Shown: positions 8,148 to 17,364 of the stretch, piece by piece | How positions within the stretch are numbered: position 1 is the first letter of the stretch | How the letters are laid out: the number at the start of each line of letters is the position of its first letter | Origin: Thermoleophilaceae bacterium | GTDB taxonomy: Bacteria; Actinomycetota; Thermoleophilia; Solirubrobacterales; Thermoleophilaceae | Assembly (NCBI GenBank): GCA_030447905.1 | Contig: JAUJNZ010000005.1 | Location: forward strand, 140,780-204,779 | Length of the DNA stretch: 64,000 nucleotides | Direction of reading: 5' to 3' | Translations under genes and position numbers: made by a program | The notes under the pieces: generated by a model | Told to the model about the DNA's origin: nothing | What the model saw: only the letters and a program-made list of their open reading frames with translations | Databases searched by the model: none

Positions 8148-8804
8148 GTGCTCACTCGTGCGCGGCGCCGTTGGCACACTCGCCCGGCTTTGCCGGCCGT
8201 CCACCTCGACGACACCCTTCCGTGGGCGGTGACGTGGACCGTCGACGAGCCCATGGAGCGTTCGTCGCACGCCCTCGCCGCCGACGGGCGGGTGTGGCTG
8301 CTCGATCCCGTGGCCGACGAGGCCGCCCTCGACGCGGCCGAGGCCCTCGGCGAGGTGACCGCCGTCCTTCAGCTCCTCGACCGCCACCCGCGCGACTGCG
8401 CCACGCTCGCCGCCCGCTACGGAGTGCCGCATTATCTCCTCCCTCAGCGCGTGCCGGACTCGCCGTTCGAGGTCAGGCGTATGGTATGGCTGCCTGGCTG
8501 GCGCGAGGTCTCGCTGTGGTGGTCCGACCAGCGGGCGCTCGTCGTGGCCGAGGCCGTCGGGACCGCCTCCTACTTCGCCGTCGCGGGGCGGCGGCTGGGC
8601 ATGCACCCGATGCTCCGAGCCCTGCCGCCGGGCGCGCTCCGGCTATTCGCCCCCCGCGTCCTCCTATGTGGGCATGGGCGGGCGCTCCACGAGGACGCAG
8701 CGTCCGCCCTGGACGAAGCGCTTTCCCGTAGCCGCCGGGACGCGCCGCGGGCGGCACTCGCGGCGGTACGGGCTTTCTCTGGCGGGCAGGGCCCGAGCGG
8801 CTAG
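8148..8804 (+). CDS. Hypothetical protein, possibly a degenerate metallo-beta-lactamase fold (218 aa)
   Basis: I do not recognise this protein with certainty. It has alternating short hydrophobic strands and acidic loops. LLDRHPRDCATLAARYGVPHY and LLCGHGRALHEDAA recall the HxHxD and the later GH segment of metallo-beta-lactamase-fold proteins, but the full ligand set is not visible. The predicted start is GTG at 8148, eight bases after the SCP2-like gene, so it is probably the last gene of that operon. Its TAG stop codon coincides with the CTAG target duplication of the downstream insertion element. The element therefore inserted exactly at the end of the gene without changing the protein. 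Confidence 0.65.
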   Translation: MLTRARRRWHTRPALPAVHLDDTLPWAVTWTVDEPMERSSHALAADGRVWLLDPVADEAALDAAEALGEVTAVLQLLDRHPRDCATLAARYGVPHYLLPQRVPDSPFEVRRMVWLPGWREVSLWWSDQRALVVAEAVGTASYFAVAGRRLGMHPMLRALPPGALRLFAPRVLLCGHGRALHEDAASALDEALSRSRRDAPRAALAAVRAFSGGQGPSG

Positions 8805-8820
8805 GAGGGTCTAGCGAAAC
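8805..8820 (+). repeat. Left terminal inverted repeat of the IS element
   Basis: GAGGGTCTAGCGAAAC matches the complement of 11147-11162 at 15 of 16 positions. A further GCTAGC block lies inside both ends at slightly different spacing. The preceding CTAG is the target duplication and doubles as the TAG stop of the upstream gene. Confidence 0.85.
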
Positions 8821-8936
8821 TCGCTAGCCCGGTCGTGGTGCGGGATTGCGGGTGCGGGCGGATGGCGGTTACCCCAAGATCGGGGCGGTTTTACCCCAAC
8901 GGCTCATCGAGTGCATCGAGGAGTGGCGTCAGCAGT

Positions 8937-8956
8937 CCCCGCTCTTTGCGGGGTTT
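8937..8956 (+). terminator. Intrinsic terminator near the left end of the IS element
   Basis: CCCCGC, a five-base loop TCTTT, GCGGGG and then TTT form a compact 6-bp GC hairpin with a short T tract. Such terminators near IS ends commonly block read-through from outside into the element. Apart from this hairpin the 8821-9160 stretch shows no reliable coding frame and probably holds the promoter of the passenger pair. Confidence 0.6.
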
Positions 8957-9161
8957 CCCGAGACCGTTTACGCAAATCCCCTGCGTAACGCCCAAAACAG
9001 GCGTCGCTCCATCCGCTCACCGGCTCAGGATGCACAAAGCCCGCCCGGTTCCCACGCCCGGACGGGCCAAGTGCAAAGAGCTTCGGGAGTCGAAGCGAGC
9101 CTGACTGAGCAAGGGCCAGCCTCGCACGGCGCTCGGACGGACCGAAGGGAAAGGAAGTCCG

Positions 9162-9374
9162 ATGGCGGTGCCGGATTGGGTTCCGAAGGACCTCAAGAAA
9201 GACTTCAAGGAAGCCGAAAAGCAGGGATGGCGGTTCAAGAAGACCACGAACGGCGGTCAGGCGCTTGCCCCCGATGGGGTCAGCATCGTGACCTTTCATC
9301 TGACGCCAGGGCGCAACGCCAAGAGGGAGGTTCTGTCTAAGATGCGGGAATACGGCTATCGGCCACGAGCCTGA
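9162..9374 (+). CDS. HicA-like small protein (70 aa), passenger gene of the IS element
   Basis: The sequence KEAEKQGWRFKKTTNGGQ followed by ALAPDGVSIVTFHLTPGRNAK and KREVLSKMREYG has the helix-strand-strand-strand-helix layout of HicA mRNA-interferase toxins, a dsRNA-binding-like fold. The catalytic histidine of HicA, in the GSHHxF turn, is missing: NGGQAL stands in its place. It may be a non-catalytic relative or use another residue. An AAAGGAAG ribosome-binding site precedes the ATG. Nine bases separate it from the next small gene, as in hicA-hicB pairs. The toxin role is an inference from fold-like pattern and arrangement only. Confidence 0.6.
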   Translation: MAVPDWVPKDLKKDFKEAEKQGWRFKKTTNGGQALAPDGVSIVTFHLTPGRNAKREVLSKMREYGYRPRA

Positions 9375-9383
9375 GGGAGCGGG

Positions 9384-9701
9384 ATGGAGCACAGAGTTGA
9401 GATCACGATCTCCGAGCATGGCCGAGCCGCTGACAACGGCGACAGACTCCTGGGCGGGTTTCACGACCTCAGCCCAGAGGTGGACGCCGTGGTCGACCAG
9501 AACACCGAAACGGGGCACCTCACCGCCACGTTCTTTGTCGATGAGGAAGACGCTCAAGAAGCCGTGGAGAAGGGTGCCCATGCCTTTGCGGCCGCGTTGG
9601 TTCAGGCCAACTTGGAACTCACCCGGGTCATCGATGTTCGAGCCTCCCTCGTCTCAGCTGACGAGGAGGATGTGCGCGAGCTTGAGCCTGCTGGCGCCTA
9701 A
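9384..9701 (+). CDS. Unknown acidic protein (105 aa), putative partner of the HicA-like gene
   Basis: This protein follows the HicA-like gene with a good GGGAG ribosome-binding site. It is acidic. It begins with a predicted strand (HRVEITISEHG), then GGFHDLSPEVDAVVDQN, a strand (HLTATFFVD), and a long helix (EEDAQEAVEKGAHAFAAAL). It ends with a strand (IDVRASLVS) and an acidic tail. The layout and size resemble the partial RNase-H-like domain of HicB antitoxins, but I see no diagnostic HicB motif and no DNA-binding domain. It could instead be an unrelated ferredoxin-like small protein. It lies entirely inside the IS element. Confidence 0.6.
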   Translation: MEHRVEITISEHGRAADNGDRLLGGFHDLSPEVDAVVDQNTETGHLTATFFVDEEDAQEAVEKGAHAFAAALVQANLELTRVIDVRASLVSADEEDVRELEPAGA

Positions 9702-9815
9702 TTCCGCTTTCTAGAGCGGTTTTCCGTCCGATGCATGCCGTAGTCTAACTCCTACGGCAATCGAAAAAGCGACCCCCGCACGGTTGGCGCCGCCGGGGGT
9801 CAGGACCGAGGAGTT

Positions 9816-10935
9816 ATGGCCTCCCCGGACGGACCGACAGTACCACCGCGCTCGGCGGCTTCCGAGCTTCGCGTCCTCTTGGATTCCCCGGAGATTGCGG
9901 GACTCGTCTGCGATCTCGGAGACACGCGGTGGACCGGTCGCCCCGGCTACCCGCTCCGCGCGATGGTCGGCGTGGCGCTCGCCAAGAGCCTCTACAGCAT
10001 CCCGACATAGACCAAGACCGTCGCCCTCGTGCGCGAGCACGACGCCTTGAGGGAGGCCATCGGCGGCGAGTGCCCGTCCGTCTACGCCGCCTACCGCTTC
10101 GCCGCCAAGCTCCGCGCCTACTCCGACCTGCTCGATGGCTGCATCGCCCGCGTGCTGGATCGCCTGCATCGAGAGAACCCCGACTTCGGCCGCGATCTCG
10201 CCATCGACGCTTCGGACCTCCCGGCATATGCGAACGGCCAGCGCTACGTGTCGAAGGGCGGCCGCGAGCGCGAGCGTTTCCGCGAGCTGGGGCCACCGCT
10301 CGGCTGTCTCGACGCGCAAGGGTGGCGGGTTCTACGGGTTCAAGGTCCACGCCGCAGTCTGCGCCCGCACGGACCTCCCGGTCGCTTGGCGGGTAGATAC
10401 GGCCGGTAGCCACGAGTCCAACTACGTCGCGCCTCTGCTCGACGCGGCGAAGGATCGTGGCTTCGCCGCCGAGACGACGGCGCTCGATAAGGGCTATGAC
10501 CTTGGCCGGGTCTACGGGGAGTGCGAGGACCGCGACTCCCGACCGATCATCCCACTCCGCGAGACGCCCGACGTGAAGCGCGGGGCGGACAAGCCGCCGA
10601 CGTGCGAGCATGGCGAGTGGCGGTTCGCCGGTGCCGACCAACGGCGTGGAAAGACGAAGTGGCGGTGCCCCACCGGGGAGTGTCATCCCCGCTCACGGTG
10701 GATCAAGGCGGACCGCCTTCACCCCTTGGTCCCGCGCGAGTCGAAGCGCTGGAAGTCGCTCTACCGTGGCCGCGCCTCTGTCGAGCGCGAGTTCGGTCGG
10801 CTCAAGAATGAGTGGGCGTTACTGCCGCTCCGCGTCCGTGGGATCGAGCGGGTGCGGCTCCATGCCGATCTGACGATCCTCGCCAAGCTGGCGTGCGCGT
10901 TGGCGAGGGCACGGGGCGCTCCGCTCGCCGCGTAG
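9816..10935 (+). pseudogene. IS5-superfamily DDE transposase, interrupted by a nonsense codon and a frameshift
   Basis: The N-terminal part (YPLRAMVGVALAKSLYSIPT) runs into TAG at 10008-10010, where TGG (Trp) would fit the family, and then continues in the same frame (LVREHDALREAIGG). After KGGRERERF, near 10255-10290, the reading continues one frame on with SWGHRSAVSTRKGGGFYGFK and runs to 10935. DDE residues are visible: the Asp in IDASDLPAY, the Asp in ALDKGYD and the Glu in YRGRASVEREFGRLK, the last giving the exact Y-(2)-R-(3)-E-(6)-K signature of IS4/IS5 transposases. A Cys-rich insertion (CEHGEW ... CPTGECH) precedes it. Two independent lesions suggest decay, unless one is a sequencing error. 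Confidence 0.9.
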
Positions 10936-10956
10936 CTGCGCTACCGTCCCAGACCC

Positions 10957-11166
10957 GTGGCGGATCGGGTTTGGGTAGCCGATACATGTCCTGAGTGCGG
11001 CGGCACCGGCAGGCGGACTCTCCTGGGCGAGCAAGAGCACGTCGGCACGAAGGAAAGCACGGCGACATGCCCACCTTGCCACGGGGAAGGGGTCGTTGGC
11101 GCTCGCTGGGTGCTCTTCTCAGAACTCCCCGAGGGTTTCGCTAGCCGTTTCGCCAGACCCTCCTAG
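10957..11166 (+). CDS. DnaJ-type zinc-ribbon small protein (69 aa), passenger gene at the right IS end
   Basis: Two CxxCxGxG-like motifs, CPECGGTG and CPPCHGEG, make a single DnaJ-style zinc centre in a 69-residue protein. The last residues (RFARPS) are encoded by the terminal inverted repeat itself. The TAG stop is supplied by the CTAG target duplication, so the exact C-terminus depends on the insertion site. It starts at GTG 21 bases after the transposase frame. DnaJ cysteine-rich regions bind unfolded protein or act in redox reactions. Its job in a mobile element is unknown. Confidence 0.6.
   Translation: MADRVWVADTCPECGGTGRRTLLGEQEHVGTKESTATCPPCHGEGVVGARWVLFSELPEGFASRFARPS
11147..11162 (-). 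repeat. Right terminal inverted repeat of the IS element
   Basis: The complement reads GAGGGTCTGGCGAAAC, one mismatch from the left end. CTAG follows at 11163-11166 as the target duplication. Confidence 0.85.
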
Positions 11167-11269
11167 ATGGGAACGAGCCGTTCGCGCGGGTTCACAGTTC
11201 GGGCCGAGCCGGGCGCTAGCGTCAAAGGTCAGGCTGAGCCGGACGGCCTCTCGCAGCGATCCCTCCGGA

Positions 11270-11695
11270 GGATATGAAGCTCAGGAATGCAGCCGAGCAG
11301 GCGGCGTCAGGCCGGAGACCCTGCGACGGTGGGCCAAGTCGGGCGTTGTTGCCCAGATCGACGAGGTGATGGATCATCGGCCAGGACTCACGCTCCCTCG
11401 AGTGGGCGGTCGGCTTTCAAACCTTGTTCGACGACCGCGCCGCTCCGCGCATCGGCGTACATCGGGGTGCGGCCATCTACCGCGACGGCGACTACATCGC
11501 CCGGGACGGCAACCTCACCGCGCGCATGGTCACGCGGGCGCGCGGAGGCGAGGTCCTGCTGACCGACGCGGTGCGTGAGACCGCCGAGCGGCTCGAGCAC
11601 CTCCACCCCGACGACGTGGGGCAGGTCAAGCTCAAGGGCTTCGACGAGCCGTGGGCGCTGTCGCGGGCGATGCAGGCCGACGCGGAGTCGGCGGA

Positions 11696-11699
<4 letters not shown>
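11270..11699 (+). pseudogene. Remnant of a class III adenylate/guanylate cyclase with the catalytic core deleted
   Basis: An N-terminal piece (YEAQECSRAGGVRPETLRRW) matches the helical MerR-like front domain found in some actinobacterial cyclases. It stops within about 35 codons. A different frame then resumes with LEWAVGFQTLFDD, APRIGVHRGAAIYRDGDYI, NLTARMVTRARGGEVLLTDA and VGQVKLKGFDEPWALSRAMQ. That is the C-terminal part of the class III cyclase domain and its tail. The intervening part of the catalytic domain, including the metal-binding Asp region, is missing, so the gene cannot be active. The TGA stop overlaps the proposed tilS start. Confidence 0.75.
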
Positions 11700-13090
<1,391 letters not shown>

Positions 13091-13238
13091 CGACCGAGCC
13101 GGGGCGCCGTTCCACTCTCTTCGAGTGACGCGTCGGTACGAGGAGCCGTCCGCCACTCGAGGCTAGGCGCGCGCCGCCGGGGGAAAGGGACAGCACCGCG
13201 CCCCCCCGGCGCCGAGACCTGACCGGCGAGGAGAGCCA

Positions 13239-13589
13239 GTGACCCAGCCGCAACAGCAGCAGAGCCCACCCGGCGTCGAGGCCTGCTCGAGCCGCGGGCC
13301 GACCACGGCGAGGAGAGCTACCGGGGCTCGGGCCGCCTGGAGGGCAAGGCGACGCTGATCACCGGCGCCGACAGCGGCATCGGCCGGGCGGTCGCCATCG
13401 CCTTTGCGCGCGAGGGGCGGACGTCCTGATCTCCTACCTCGATGAGGACGAGGACGCCCGCGAGACCGAGCGGCTGGTCGAGGAGGCCGGACGCCGATCG
13501 CGCCCGTGTACGTGATGCTCGCCTCCGACGAGGCGAGCTACGTCTCCGGAGCGCGCGTCGGGGTCACCGGGGGCTCGCCAATCCCCTGA
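13239..13589 (+). pseudogene. Remnant of an SDR-family oxidoreductase (internal deletion and frameshifts)
   Basis: A GTG with a good RBS opens [11 protein letters not shown] and loses frame after about 14 codons. The neighbouring frame then reads [38 protein letters not shown], the cofactor-binding start of a classical SDR. Another single-base slip leads to [20 protein letters not shown]. The central and catalytic half (NNAG, Ser, YxxxK) is absent. The C-terminal tail VYVMLASDEASYVSGARV-GVTGG follows almost directly. Roughly 150 or more residues of the usual 290-300 are missing, so this is a true deletion derivative rather than only a sequencing slip. Confidence 0.75.
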
Positions 13590-13632
13590 GGGCAGCTCCT
13601 GCGGTTCATTCGACCCGGCGGGCCCGCTGCCT

Positions 13633-14500
13633 AGACCGCGAAGTCCCGACCCGCGGCCGAAGCGGGCGAACATCAAGGACAACACCGTCACGACGAAGGA
13701 CATAAAGAACCGCTCGCTTCTGAGGGGCGACTTCGCAGCGAACCAGCTTCCGCGGGGCGCGCCGGACCCCAGGGCGCAGGGACCGCCAGGGCCTCCAGGC
13801 CCCCAGGGCGAGCAGGGGCCGGGCGCCCCGCCGCCGCCTCCACCACCTCCCGGGGCGAGCATCAAGATGGAGATCTCCGGCATCGGAACCTTCGACATCC
13901 GCAGCGCGACGTGAACGGTCCCGTGAGCCGACCGGGGTCACGACCCCCGGGCGGTGGCGAGACCTCGTCATCACCAAGGTCCCCGACGGGGCCTCGAATC
14001 GCCTCGCCCAGTCGGCCGCCAGCGGCCACGGCCGCGACAGTCCGCTACTTCGCCGACGGCGACGAACACCTTCGCCCCGGGGCCAACACCTTTTGCGACC
14101 TCTCCGTGCGCGACTTCTCCGGCGAGGACGTGAACGGCGATCGGGTCGACCAGGTCGCTTTCACGTGGGGCGTCGTGCAGCAGTTCACCGGCACGGGCGG
14201 CTTCGGTTCTAAAGCGAGTTTCGACACCTTTTCGGTGGTCACGCGGCCGGACCGGGGCTCGGCCGACCTACTGGCGGGCGCACGCACGGGTCCCACCTTC
14301 CCATCGTCGAGATCCGCTTGCTAGAGCCCGGCACCACCACCGAGTACAGCCGGTACAAGCTCGATGACGTGGTCGTCTCCGCCTTCGACTTCGGTGGCGC
14401 GCGGAGCGTGCTCCAGTCGATGGAGCTCAGCTTCGCCCGCATCGAGACGGGCGTCGGGGGAGGTCTGGCGTTGGGACATCTCAAGGAACACCGGGAGCTG
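13633..14500 (+). pseudogene. Degenerate collagen-like and Hcp1-family-like coding remnants
   Basis: An open stretch without a start reads TVTTKDIKNRSLLRGDFAAN, then a GPPGPPGPQGEQGP collagen-like run and GASIKMEISGIGTFDIRSAT, and stops at about 13914. Further on, DVNGDRVDQVAFTWGVVQQF and FDTFSVVTRPDRGSADLLAG appear. After a one-base slip near 14300, EIRLLEPGTTTEYSRYKLDD VVVSAF and SMELSFARIET follow. This succession is the beta-barrel pattern of Hcp1/T6SS-tube-like proteins, a family that also occurs in actinobacteria without a T6SS. No single frame covers it, so it is a remnant or error-rich copy. The two parts may have been one secreted protein or two. Confidence 0.5.
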
Positions 14501-14605
14501 AGGACTCGGCCACGTTGCGAGAGACGGCTCGGACGTCCTCCTCAAAGCTGAGCTAGCCAGCCAAGGGCGGCCAAGGCCGCCCGGCTCCACTTACACTCGC
14601 CAGCC

Positions 14606-15175
14606 ATGCGCGACGCGCACCTCGGGCAGATCTTCGTACAGCAGGACGAGCTCGCCCACCGCGTGCGCGCCCTCGGCGAGCAGATCTCCGCCGACTACGC
14701 GGGCCGAGAGCTTCTGCTCGTGTGCGTGCTCAAGGGCGCGGTCTTCTTCCTCTCCGACCTGATGCGCGGTCTCGAGGTGCCGTGCCAGGTCGACTTCATG
14801 GCCGTGGCCTCGTACGGCTCGCAGACCGAGACCTCGGGCGTCGTGCGGATCATGAAGGACCTCGAGGAGCCGATCGCCGGCCGCGAGGTCCTGATCGTCG
14901 AGGACATCGTCGATTCGGGCCTCACCCTGCAGTACCTCCTGCGGGCGCTGCGCGCGCGCGAGCCCGCTACGCTCGAGGTCTGCGCGCTGCTGACCAAGCC
15001 CGAGCGGCGCAAGGTCGAGCTCCCGATCCGGTACGTCGGGTTCGAGATCCCGAACCGGTTCGTGGTCGGCTACGGACTCGACCACGCCGAGCGCTTCCGC
15101 AACCTGCCCTACGTCGCGGCCCTCGATGAAGGCCGTGCGCCGGCCGAAGCGGGCTCGCGCCAAAGCCCAACCTGA
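14606..15175 (+). CDS. hpt: Hypoxanthine phosphoribosyltransferase
   Basis: A type I phosphoribosyltransferase that converts hypoxanthine (and guanine) plus PRPP to IMP or GMP in purine salvage. The PRPP loop VLIVEDIVDSGLTLQYLLR is perfectly recognisable. LVCVLKGAVFFLSDLMR (PPi loop region), the flexible-loop SYG segment and the base-contact KPERRKVELPIRYVGFEI are also present. At 189 aa it has normal length. The conserved position between tilS and ftsH supports the assignment, although degraded sequence separates it from tilS here. The ATG start lies 105 bp after the last remnant segment, and ftsH follows 69 bp downstream. Confidence 0.96.
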   Translation: MRDAHLGQIFVQQDELAHRVRALGEQISADYAGRELLLVCVLKGAVFFLSDLMRGLEVPCQVDFMAVASYGSQTETSGVVRIMKDLEEPIAGREVLIVEDIVDSGLTLQYLLRALRAREPATLEVCALLTKPERRKVELPIRYVGFEIPNRFVVGYGLDHAERFRNLPYVAALDEGRAPAEAGSRQSPT

Positions 15176-15244
15176 CCGATACACCGCTGATAACCTGAGG
15201 TTTCAGCTCCGTCTCCGGCATTGCCCCGGAAGGAGGCGTGACCC

Positions 15245-17184
15245 GTGAGCAAGTTCTTCAAGAGCGCTGCCTTTCCCATCCTGATCGTCGTCGTTCTGGC
15301 GTTCTTCGTCCAGAACCTCGTGTCCTCGGGCCGGGAGGGCAAGGAGCCGACCTACACCGACTTCCTGACGCAGGTCGAGCGCGGGGAGATCAAGAAGGTC
15401 ACCCTCAACACGGGCGACAACACCATCGACGTCGAGCGCAAGGGGCCCGAGGGAGCCCAGAACCTCGAGTACGAGACCGGGTACCCCAACAACACCGAGC
15501 AGAACCTGGTCAACCAGCTGCGCACGGCGCAGATTCCGATCGACGTCGAGGGCTCGGGCGGGAGCGCGTGGTCGACACTGCTCATCTACGCGTTGCCGCT
15601 GCTGCTCTTCCTGTTCTTCTGGATCTTCATCCTCAACCAGATGCAGGGCGGGGGCTCGAAGGTCATGAGCTTCGGCAAGTCGCGCGCGAAGAGGATGTCG
15701 GTCGACTCGCCGAAGATCACCTTCCGCGACGTCGCGGGCGTAGACGAGGCGGTCGAGGAGCTCCACGAGATCAAGGAGTTCTTGGAGAACCCGAAGAAGT
15801 TCCAGGCCCTCGGGGCGCGTATCCCCAAAGGCGTGCTGCTGTACGGGCCGCCGGGCACCGGCAAGACGCTGCTGGCGCGCGCGGTCGCGGGCGAGGCCGG
15901 CGTGCCGTTCTTCTCGATCTCGGGCTCTGACTTCGTGGAGATGTTCGTCGGCGTCGGTGCCTCCCGCGTGCGCGACCTCTTCGAGCAGGCCAAGCAGAAC
16001 TCGCCGTGCATCATCTTCATGGACGAGATCGACGCGGTCGGCCGCCACCGCGGCGCCGGCATGGGGGCGGCCACGACGAGCGCGAGCAGACGCTGAACCA
16101 GCTGCTGTCGAGATGGACGGCTTCGAGGCCAAGGACAACATCATCATGATCGCGGCCACCAACCGGCCCGACATCCTCGATCCGGCGCTGCTGCGACCCG
16201 GCCGCTTCGATCGTCAGGTCACCGTCGACCGCCCCGACCGCAAGGGCCGCGCCCAGATCCTCGGCGTGCACACACGCGGAAAGCCGCTCGACAAGGAGAT
16301 CGACCTCGACAACCTCGCCGGCCAGACCCCGGGCTTCACCGGCGCCGACCTGTCGAACCTGGTCAACGAGGCGGCGCTGCTCGCCGCGCGCCAGGGCAAG
16401 CGCGAGATCGTCCACGATCACCTCGAGGAGGATCATGCGGGTGATCGCGGGTCCCGAGAAGAAGACCCGCGTTATGAGCGAGAAGGAGCGCCGCGTGACC
16501 GCCTACCACGAGATGGGCCACGCGATCGTCGCGCACTTCCTCGAGTACACAGACCCCGTCCACAAGATCTCGGTCATCTCGCGCGGGCAGGCGCTCGGCT
16601 ACACCATCTCGCTGCCCACCGAGGACAAGTTCCTGACCACGCGCGCCGAGCTCGGCGACACGATGGCCATGACCCTCGGCGGGCGCGCGGCCGAGGAGAT
16701 CGTCTTCAGCGAGGTCACGACCGGCGCCTCGAACGACCTCGAGAAGGTGACCCAGACCGCCAAGCAGATGGTCATGCGTTTCGGCATGTCGGACAAGCTG
16801 GGCCCGCGAGTCTTCGGACACGACCACGGCCAGCCCTTCCTGGGGCGCGAGTTCTCCGCGGAGCCCGACTACTCCGACGACATCGCCCGCGAGATCGACG
16901 ACGAGGTCCGCCGCATCGTCGAGGAGGCCCACCAGTCGGCGCGCGACGTCCTCGAGCAGAAGCGGTCAGAGCTCGACCACGTCTCGGAGATCCTCCTCCG
17001 CCGTGAGACCATCGAGCGCGAGCAGTTCATCCAGCTGCTCGACGGCGAGAACGAGGAGCAGGTCTTCGGCCGCGACGAGCCGATCGTGCCCCAGCCGACG
17101 CTGCCGGCGGGCGGGGAGGAGAAGGAGAAGCGCCACCGCGAGGCGCCGCGGCCGCTGCCGCGGCCGGGGTTGGCGGCGGACTGA
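15245..17184 (+). CDS. ftsH: ATP-dependent zinc metalloprotease FtsH, interrupted by three small indels
   Basis: FtsH is a membrane-anchored AAA+ protease for misfolded and regulatory proteins. The first frame (15245-16096) has an N-terminal span, a periplasmic loop, a second span ([18 protein letters not shown]), Walker A GPPGTGKT and Walker B IIFMDEID. It then slips near 16060 in a run of G, where GGHDER is expected, and again near 16108 (CTGCTG[G]TCGAG). A frame with [17 protein letters not shown] and the SRH region follows. Near 16430 two bases are missing and a third frame gives the peptidase with HEMGH zinc motif and the acidic tail to 17184. All pieces together make a complete FtsH. 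Because the gene is usually essential, these indels may be sequence errors. Confidence 0.92.
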
Positions 17185-17283
17185 GGCCGCGGGAGCCGCG
17201 ACCGGCCGCTCAAACAGGCGTCCTCGGGGCCGGACCGCGGTTCGGGTTGCGCCGGCCTCTCGAGGTCTCGGGATACTTTCTTT

Positions 17284-17296
17284 ACGGCTGCGTAAC
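17284..17296 (+). promoter_or_regulatory. Motif ACGGCTGCGTAAC upstream of the PhoX-like gene, shared with the nuclease promoter region
   Basis: The same 13-mer with one change occurs at 18893-18905 upstream of the secreted nuclease. In both cases TTTACGG lies just before it. The shared element may be a promoter core or a regulator site common to the two secreted proteins. It lies about 70 bp before the start codon. The rest of the 17185-17364 gap holds nothing else I can name. Confidence 0.4.
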
Positions 17297-17364
17297 CTGG
17301 CGCGCGGTAGGCCTCCGTACGCTCCGCAGTCGCTGGCGCGCCCGCGGTCGCGAGGAGACGCCCC

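Larger units (their letters stand above)
8805..11162 (+). mobile_element. IS5-superfamily insertion element with passenger genes, CTAG target duplication (about 2.36 kb)
   Basis: Two inverted ends, GAGGGTCTAGCGAAAC at the left and its complement with one mismatch at the right, bound this segment. Each is flanked directly by CTAG (8801-8804 and 11163-11166), which fits the YTAR target duplication known for IS5-group elements. Inside lie a transposase with the Y-(2)-R-(3)-E-(6)-K signature and three additional small ORFs: a HicA-like protein, an unknown partner and a DnaJ-type zinc-ribbon protein. The transposase carries a nonsense codon and a frameshift, so the copy looks immobile on its own. 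At 2.36 kb it is longer than a simple IS5. Confidence 0.85.

Noticed and set aside
8835-9104. 89-codon frame at the left end of the IS element
   Set aside because: No ribosome-binding site, spans the terminator hairpin at 8937-8956 and has random-looking composition.
13911-14324. Hcp-like frame as evidence for a type VI secretion system
   Set aside because: No other T6SS component (TssB, TssC, ClpV, VgrG) is present. ClpC at 34984 has the UVR M domain of ClpC and not ClpV features, and the Hcp-like sequence is broken.
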